A stretch of DNA of 64,000 bases from Rhizobium sp. CF080 (lineage in GTDB: Bacteria; Pseudomonadota; Alphaproteobacteria; Rhizobiales; Rhizobiaceae). Positions 60,981 through 64,000 of the stretch are shown one piece after another; within the stretch, counting starts at the first letter, position 1; each line of letters begins with the position of its first letter. A program made the position numbers and the translations under genes. Where the stretch lies: assembly GCF_000282095.2 (NCBI RefSeq), contig NZ_AKKC02000004.1:1116001-1180000 (forward strand), written 5' to 3'. The notes beneath the pieces were generated by a model. It saw only the letters and a list, made by a program, of their open reading frames with translations. It ran no database searches and was not told where the DNA came from.

Positions 60981-61166
60981 CACGCGCTCCTGTGGCGGCG
61001 GCCGATCGCCCGCCGGTTCAATGTAAGTTTTACCAGACAATAGGAGGCATGGGGCCGGTTCGGCCAATTCAAAGTGATCGGCGTCTTATTCGTTCACCCG
61101 CATAAAAGACGGCTAGTTTTATCCCGCAAATAATATGTCAATCGAATAAATGGCGAGGATGTTGCA

Positions 61167-61176
61167 ATTGGACGCA
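61167..61176 (+). promoter_or_regulatory. ATTGGACGCA motif (site E) between the RraA-like and OtnI genes
   Basis: Exact ATTGGACGCA, preceded by TGCA, 51-60 bases upstream of the OtnI-like GTG start and about 190 bases from the RraA-like ATG. It is in the only intergenic space between the two divergent operons (60981-61226). Confidence 0.55.
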
Positions 61177-61226
61177 GGCGCCGCCTATCGTTACTCCTGA
61201 GGCTAGGGGAACCGAGGATACCGCCT

Positions 61227-62024
61227 GTGCTGAAATTCAATGCCAACCTGACGCAGCTCTATACCGAGCATGACTTTCTCGATCGCTTCGAAGCGGCGGC
61301 GGCGGATGGGTTCAAGGGCGTCGAATACCGTGCCGCCTATCATATCCCCAAGGACGTGCTTGCCGACTGCCTGAGGAGGAACGGTCTGCAGCAGGTGCTG
61401 TTCAACCTTCCGCTCGGTAACTGGGATGCCGGCGAGCGCGGCATCGCCTGCCTCCCGGGGCGCGCGGAAGAGTTTCGTGACGGGCTGGAAACGGCTGTCG
61501 AATACGCCAAGGCGCTCGGCGGCTGGCAGCTCAATTGCCTTGCCGGTCTGAAGCCCGCCGGCGTGTCGGATGAAGAAGCCGACGAGACGCTTTGCGGCAA
61601 TCTGCGCTATGCGGCCGAGCGGTTCGCAAAGGACGGCATCAAGCTTCTCTTGGAAATCCTCAACCAGCGCGACACGCCGGGCTGCGTCGTCTCGAGCATC
61701 GCCAAATACGAGGAGATCGCCAGGCGTGTCGGCTCGGACAATCTCTTCCTGCAATATGATTTCTATCACCTGCAGGTCATGGAAGGCGATCTCGTGCGCA
61801 ATTTCGAACGGCTGCAGCCGCGCATCGCCCACGTCCAGGTCGCCGACAATCCCGGCCGCCACGAACCGGGCACCGGCGAGATCAACTACCCCTTCATTTT
61901 CTCGACGCTTGAAAGACTGGGTTATGACGGCTGGATCGGCTGCGAATACGTGCCGAAGGGCCGGACCAGTGACGGGCTCGGTTGGATGCGGCCATTCGTG
62001 CTGCAGCCGGAAAGGACCGCCTGA
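61227..62024 (+). CDS. otnI: hydroxypyruvate isomerase family, 2-oxo-tetronate isomerase-like
   Basis: TIM-barrel isomerase of 265 aa, GTG start at 61227. Typical Hyi/OtnI residues: LKFNANLTQLYTEHDFLDRF, LLLEILNQRDTPG (Glu and the substrate loop), FLQYDFYHLQVMEGD (Asp-x-x-His), HVQVADNPGRHEPGTGEINY and WIGCEYVPKG. In the four-carbon acid sugar pathway it converts 2-oxo-tetronate to 3-oxo-tetronate. Its stop overlaps the OtnK start (TGATG), and OtnC follows, which supports this over hydroxypyruvate isomerase proper. Confidence 0.88.
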   Translation: MLKFNANLTQLYTEHDFLDRFEAAAADGFKGVEYRAAYHIPKDVLADCLRRNGLQQVLFNLPLGNWDAGERGIACLPGRAEEFRDGLETAVEYAKALGGWQLNCLAGLKPAGVSDEEADETLCGNLRYAAERFAKDGIKLLLEILNQRDTPGCVVSSIAKYEEIARRVGSDNLFLQYDFYHLQVMEGDLVRNFERLQPRIAHVQVADNPGRHEPGTGEINYPFIFSTLERLGYDGWIGCEYVPKGRTSDGLGWMRPFVLQPERTA

Positions 62025-63286
62025 TGCTGCTTGGAGCCGTGGCCGACGATCTGACCGGTGCCACCGATCTGGCCCTGATGCTGGCGCGCGAGGGAATGCG
62101 CACCATCCAGGTGGTCGGTGTTCCGGATGAAGACCTCGATATCGGCGATGCGGATGCCATCGTCGTCGCGCTGAAGTCGCGGACCATTGCGGCGGCCGAC
62201 GCCGTCGCCCAGTCGCTTGCCGCGGCCGAATGGCTGATCGCCGGCGGTGCGGAACAGATCATCTTCAAATATTGCTCGACCTTCGACTCGACGCCCGAAG
62301 GCAATATCGGCCCGGTTCTCGACGCGCTGCAGGCAAGGCTTGCCGCACCGCTCACCATCGCCTGCCCGGCCTTTCCCGCCAACGGGCGCTCGGTCTACCA
62401 GGGCCACCTTTTCTTCGGCGACATGCTGCTCTCCGACAGCCCGATGAAGGACCATCCGCTGACACCGATGAGCGATTCCAACCTCGTGCGGGTTCTCGCA
62501 GCGCAGTCTAGATCGAGCGTCGGGCTGGTGCCGTTCAAAACGGTTGATCGCGGCGCGGCGGTGATCCGTGCCGCCTTCGACAAGGCGATAGATGACGGCC
62601 ACCGTGCCGTTATCGTCGATGCGTTGACCGACAGTCATCTTCGGGTGATCGGAGAGGCCTTGGCCGACATGAGGCTAGTCACCGGCGGCTCGGGCATCGC
62701 GCTTGGCCTGCCCGAGAATTTTCGCAAGGCCGGCAAGCTGCGCGCGGCCTCCGGCACCGCCGCGTTCCAAGTTCCAGCGGGCCGCGGGGTCGTCCTTGCC
62801 GGCTCCTGTTCGGCGGCAACACGGCGGCAGGTCGTAGCCGCGATAGCCAGCGGCGTCCCGGCCTACAAGATCGATCCGCTGTCGATCGCTTCGGGGAAGA
62901 TTACTGCTCAGGCGGTGGTCGAATGGATCAGGTCCGTCCCGGAGCCCTTGCCGCTCGTCTATTCCAGCGCCGACCCAAGCGAGGTAAGCGCGGCTCAGGA
63001 AGCACTCGGCAGGCAGGCAGCCGGCGAGATTGTCGAGGAACTGCTCGGCCTTGTGGCCGCCGAACTGCGCGCCCAAGGTTTTCATCGTTTCATCGTCGCC
63101 GGCGGGGAAACGTCCGGTGCCGTCGTCAACGCGCTCGGCGTTCCCGCCTTGCGGATCGGGCCGGAAATCGATCCCGGCGTGCCGTGGACGGTGAGTGTCG
63201 GCAGCCAACCCGTTGCACTGGCACTCAAGTCCGGCAATTTCGGCGCCGACGATTTTTTCCTCAAGGCCTGGAACCTGGTGGCATGA
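62024..63286 (+). CDS. otnK: four-carbon acid sugar kinase (DUF1537), 3-oxo-tetronate kinase-like
   Basis: A 420-aa DUF1537 kinase. The N-terminal domain begins LLGAVADDLTGATDLALMLA, the hallmark of the family, and IIFKYCSTFDSTPEGNIGPV follows. The nucleotide-binding C-terminal domain has VVLAGSCSAATRRQV and FIVAGGETSGAVVNALGV. It phosphorylates 3-oxo-tetronate at C4 using ATP. ATG 62024 overlaps the OtnI stop and its own stop overlaps the OtnC start, so the three are tightly coupled. Confidence 0.93.
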   Translation: MLLGAVADDLTGATDLALMLAREGMRTIQVVGVPDEDLDIGDADAIVVALKSRTIAAADAVAQSLAAAEWLIAGGAEQIIFKYCSTFDSTPEGNIGPVLDALQARLAAPLTIACPAFPANGRSVYQGHLFFGDMLLSDSPMKDHPLTPMSDSNLVRVLAAQSRSSVGLVPFKTVDRGAAVIRAAFDKAIDDGHRAVIVDALTDSHLRVIGEALADMRLVTGGSGIALGLPENFRKAGKLRAASGTAAFQVPAGRGVVLAGSCSAATRRQVVAAIASGVPAYKIDPLSIASGKITAQAVVEWIRSVPEPLPLVYSSADPSEVSAAQEALGRQAAGEIVEELLGLVAAELRAQGFHRFIVAGGETSGAVVNALGVPALRIGPEIDPGVPWTVSVGSQPVALALKSGNFGADDFFLKAWNLVA

Positions 63287-63951
63287 CGGCAATCCTTTCC
63301 GAAGAAACCAGGCTGCGCGACCAGATCGTCGCCGTGGGCAAGTCGCTGTTCGACCGCGGCCTCACCTTCGGCTCGACGGGCAATATCAGCGCGCGGCTTT
63401 CGAGGGGCGAAATCCTGATGACGCCCACCAATGCCTCGCTCGGCGGCCTTGAACCGCAACGTCTGTCACGCTTCTCGGCCGAAGGCGTCTGGCAGGATGG
63501 CGACAAGCCGACCAAGGAAGCTTTCCTGCATCAATGCATGTATTGCAAACGAACGATGAGCGGTGCGGTCGTTCATCTCCATTCGACCCATGCGGTGGCC
63601 GTCAGCATCCTCGACGACATCGACCCCGCAGACGTGCTGCCGCCGCTGACGGCCTACTACGTCATGCGCGTGGGCAGGCTCCCGCTGGTGCCCTATTATC
63701 CGCCCGGCGACGAGGCTTTGGCTGAGGCGGTGGCCGAAAAAGCGACCGACAGCCATGCCGTGCTGCTTGCCAATCACGGCCCGGTGGTCGCCGGCAAGAC
63801 GCTTCTCGATGCGCAATACGCGACCGAAGAACTGGAGGAGACGGCCAAGCTCTTCCTGCTTCTCCACGGGAGAAACATCCGCCCGCTGACGTCGACGCAG
63901 GCCGCAACGCTCCGCGGTTCGACCCCACCTGAGGTTCAACCTCGCCGCTGA
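63283..63951 (+). CDS. otnC: class II aldolase family, 3-oxo-tetronate 4-phosphate decarboxylase-like
   Basis: A 222-aa class II aldolase/adducin-fold enzyme. Zinc ligands are seen in VVHLHSTHAVAV (two His) and in the later VLLANHGPVVAGK (His), with the active-site Glu near KPTKEAFLHQ. The phosphate-binding GSTGNISARL is at the N-terminus. In the OtnK pathway it decarboxylates 3-oxo-tetronate 4-phosphate to dihydroxyacetone phosphate. ATG 63283 overlaps the kinase stop (ATGA). No further gene is seen in the last 49 bases. Confidence 0.92.
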   Translation: MTAILSEETRLRDQIVAVGKSLFDRGLTFGSTGNISARLSRGEILMTPTNASLGGLEPQRLSRFSAEGVWQDGDKPTKEAFLHQCMYCKRTMSGAVVHLHSTHAVAVSILDDIDPADVLPPLTAYYVMRVGRLPLVPYYPPGDEALAEAVAEKATDSHAVLLANHGPVVAGKTLLDAQYATEELEETAKLFLLLHGRNIRPLTSTQAATLRGSTPPEVQPRR

Positions 63952-64000
63952 GCGAGGGGCTGGTGCAGGGGAGACAGGCCAACCGGCTTTGTTTTAAGCA

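Noticed and set aside
44604-61176. ATTGGAC copies as simple -35 boxes (TTGGAC)
   Set aside because: At 16-18 bases downstream of each copy I find no consistent -10 hexamer, and the copies lie at 40-215 bases from start codons on either strand, so a regulator site fits better.

Overview
The window looks like part of a large replicon (plasmid, chromid or an accessory chromosome region) of a high-GC alphaproteobacterium, most likely Rhizobiaceae. The reasons are tightly packed operons with ATGA/TGATG overlaps, many ABC uptake systems each beside catabolic genes and a dedicated regulator, SIP-type siderophore utilisation, IS427-type and other rhizobial-type IS remnants, and high GC throughout. 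This taxonomic call is inference from style; there is no rRNA or core gene in the window. I saw no tRNA, rRNA, CRISPR array or replication origin. Layout. (1) 1-8106, nutrient and iron uptake: the end of an SsuB/TauB-like ATPase gene with two permeases; a 54-codon relic of an exporter-fold ABC ATPase; then, on the minus strand, a TonB siderophore receptor, a FecB-like binding protein and a DUF2218-SIP reductase, with a divergent PchR-like AraC regulator. (2) 8262-15921, mevalonate/HMG-CoA catabolism: a MocR regulator and perfect inverted repeat divergent from class II HMG-CoA reductase, CaiB CoA-transferase, enoyl-CoA hydratase, HMG-CoA lyase and a LivK-like binding protein, followed by a decayed LivG. 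(3) 15917-25449: an AraC regulator, a three-module PNPOx/FNR/ferredoxin oxidoreductase, and a complete dipeptide-type ABC importer (SBP, two permeases, double ATPase) with an amidase. (4) 25731-32742, the most unusual region: a subtilase without signal peptide, an 81-aa partner, a type-3 copper tyrosinase, a DUF2182 membrane protein, a previously easy-to-miss 51-codon ORF overlapping it, a 142-aa barrel-like protein and a secreted multicopper oxidase. (5) 32939-33745, a mosaic of ISNCY-, IS30- and IS630-like remnants. (6) 33984-40422, a ribose-type sugar operon (isomerase, RbsB/A/C-like importer, RpiR regulator, PfkB kinase), with an intact 845-bp IS427-type element (40551-41395) just upstream. 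(7) 41581-44462, a DUF3313 lipoprotein and an OmpR/EnvZ-like two-component system, linked by a shared tandem repeat upstream of both units. (8) 44728-63951, a catabolic superlocus: 2-hydroxyacid dehydrogenase, MmgE/PrpD, a three-component Rieske oxygenase (ferredoxin, oxygenase, reductase) with LysR, SDR and an unknown 146-aa protein, a second dipeptide-type importer, a DJ-1/isonitrile hydratase-like protein, an operon of Asp/Glu racemase-like, cytoplasmic ModA-like and RraA proteins, and the tetronate pathway trio OtnI-OtnK-OtnC. A recurring 10-mer (ATTGGACGCA and close variants) lies upstream of at least five of these units and points to one regulon, perhaps governed by the LysR protein at 47865-48782. 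The two best candidates for undescribed biology are the subtilase-tyrosinase-DUF2182-laccase locus with its hidden small ORF, and the ATTGGAC regulon that appears to join Rieske oxygenation, peptide-type import and tetronate metabolism.
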